5,756 nucleotides of DNA from Desulfobulbaceae bacterium (GTDB taxonomy: Bacteria > Desulfobacterota > Desulfobulbia > Desulfobulbales > Desulfocapsaceae): positions 1-5,756 of the forward strand of contig DAOVUU010000188.1 of the NCBI GenBank assembly GCA_030632405.1. Reading direction: 5' to 3'. Below the pieces are notes generated by a model. It worked only from the letters and a program-made list of their open reading frames with translations, was not told where the DNA came from and made no database searches. Position numbers and translations under genes: made by a program. This document shows positions 4,963 through 5,756 of this stretch, one piece after another; the stretch's first letter is position 1, and every line of letters starts with the position of its first letter.

Positions 4963-5756
4963 GACGCTTACTTCCTGGAGAGATTCAAGGTCCAGCATAA
5001 TTCGGCATAAAGCGGCTGCTTTCTCAGCCGGGATAGAGTCCTGGGTTAAGGTGTTGAATTTAGTTTCAAGTTCAATTCCGCTCAGGGGATTCTCATTATT
5101 GCCTTTGGCAAATAAGACGGTTTTTTCAAGTTTCCGGTTGCCGGTTAAATGTACAATCAGCCTGGCGGGTTCTTTGGGATGTGCATCCCCTCTGTTTTCA
5201 CCGCTGCTAAAATCATCCCGTATGTGTCGTTGTATTCGTCCCATAAGTGCCCTGAATCCGGGGTCAGATATCTTTTGTGGAGTAAAAGTTGAGTGATCCA
5301 GATTCTTGTCGCATAATGCCAGGGCTATACATGCTTCCAGGCTGAAGCGGGCATGTTCAATATTTTCAGGATCTGTGTAGATCAGGCAGGTATCAACCAA
5401 AGGGGGTATTTCACAGACTATGGACACCACATCATCTGCATCAAAATTATACTCATATACCAGGGATAAAATGGCATCCACAGCTGCGTGGGTGGCAGAA
5501 CAGGATGGGTAGCGTTTGAAGGCTGGCCCGGGATTCTCGAGCTCAAAGGGATTTCCCAGATGATTGAAGGCATCCACAGGACTCTGATCACTTATAAGAG
5601 ACAGAAAAAGACTGCCGCTATCCAGGTGATCGGAGGTTGTCGTCAAGCCTATTTTTGCCAGCTTGGAAAAAATAACACCATCCATTGCGGTTTTTCCAAC
5701 TCCAAGAGGTTTGGCCATGGTGCCAAAATTACTCCTGAGACCACTGGAAAATGAAA
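4942..5756 (-). CDS. MmgE/PrpD family protein, N-terminus cut by window
   Basis: Relative of 2-methylcitrate dehydratase (PrpD), cis-aconitate decarboxylase and similar enzymes acting on hydroxy- or unsaturated polycarboxylic acids in the cytosol. The frame stays open through base 5756: before the internal ATG at 5718 it reads SFSSGLRSNFGT, continuing into MAKPLGVGKTAMDG. This matches the family's conserved SGL...FGTMTKPLH.G.AA..G segment, so the true start is outside the window. A second family block, KRYPSCSATHAAVDA (nt 5517 down to 5473), matches the K.YP.C..TH.A.DA motif, with His at 5488-5490. The C-terminus (LDLESLQEVSVLTDYLC) ends as in complete homologues, so about 271 C-terminal residues of a usual 450-500 are seen. 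The exact substrate cannot be read from this part. It is followed on the same strand by the MurR/RpiR gene, a common type of pairing for catabolic regulators. Confidence 0.88.
   Translation of the reverse strand, partial: SFSSGLRSNFGTMAKPLGVGKTAMDGVIFSKLAKIGLTTTSDHLDSGSLFLSLISDQSPVDAFNHLGNPFELENPGPAFKRYPSCSATHAAVDAILSLVYEYNFDADDVVSIVCEIPPLVDTCLIYTDPENIEHARFSLEACIALALCDKNLDHSTFTPQKISDPGFRALMGRIQRHIRDDFSSGENRGDAHPKEPARLIVHLTGNRKLEKTVLFAKGNNENPLSGIELETKFNTLTQDSIPAEKAAALCRIMLDLESLQEVSVLTDYLC

Noticed and set aside
5716..5718. Minus-strand ATG at 5718 as the MmgE/PrpD start
   Set aside because: The upstream in-frame codons encode the conserved SGL..NFGT part of the FGTM.KPL motif, so this Met is internal and the gene runs off the window.

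Overview
The window holds six protein genes and no RNA genes or CRISPR array. Both edge genes are cut by the window. Gene content (a RAYT transposase, a DMT exporter, a MurR/RpiR regulator, MmgE/PrpD and RraA family proteins), compact spacing and moderate GC (low-to-mid 40s %, higher in one gene) suggest a Gram-negative bacterium, possibly a proteobacterium or Desulfobacterota-type lineage. The taxon cannot be fixed from this sequence alone.

Layout. 1-912 (+): 3' part of a REP-associated tyrosine transposase with a DnaA-like C-terminal helix-turn-helix; its N-terminus lies before base 1. 934-2535 (+): a long (533 aa) Glu/Leu/Phe/Val dehydrogenase-like protein starting only 21 bp after the transposase stop. 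2539-3384 (-): a 10-TM EamA/DMT permease, convergent with the dehydrogenase and separated by 3 bp. 3385-3476: an AT-rich divergent intergenic region. 3477-3962 (+): an RraA / HMG-aldolase-fold protein. 3956-4885 (-): a MurR/RpiR (HTH plus SIS) regulator overlapping the RraA gene tail-to-tail by 7 bp. 4942-5756 (-): the C-terminal part of an MmgE/PrpD family protein, read into the regulator gene across a 56-bp gap that contains a perfect inverted repeat.

How they may work together. The right half looks like a small catabolic locus: a PrpD-type hydroxy-acid dehydratase/isomerase relative and a sugar/metabolite-sensing RpiR regulator on one strand, facing an RraA-fold protein that could be an aldolase. 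An amino-acid-dehydrogenase homologue and a DMT metabolite exporter lie next door. The joint pathway is inference; each family call rests on visible motifs. I did not see a convincing novel defence, retron or mobile system. The least ordinary items are the extended, motif-variant dehydrogenase, the RraA homologue with Glu at the aldolase Asp position, and the inverted repeat in front of the rpiR-type gene.
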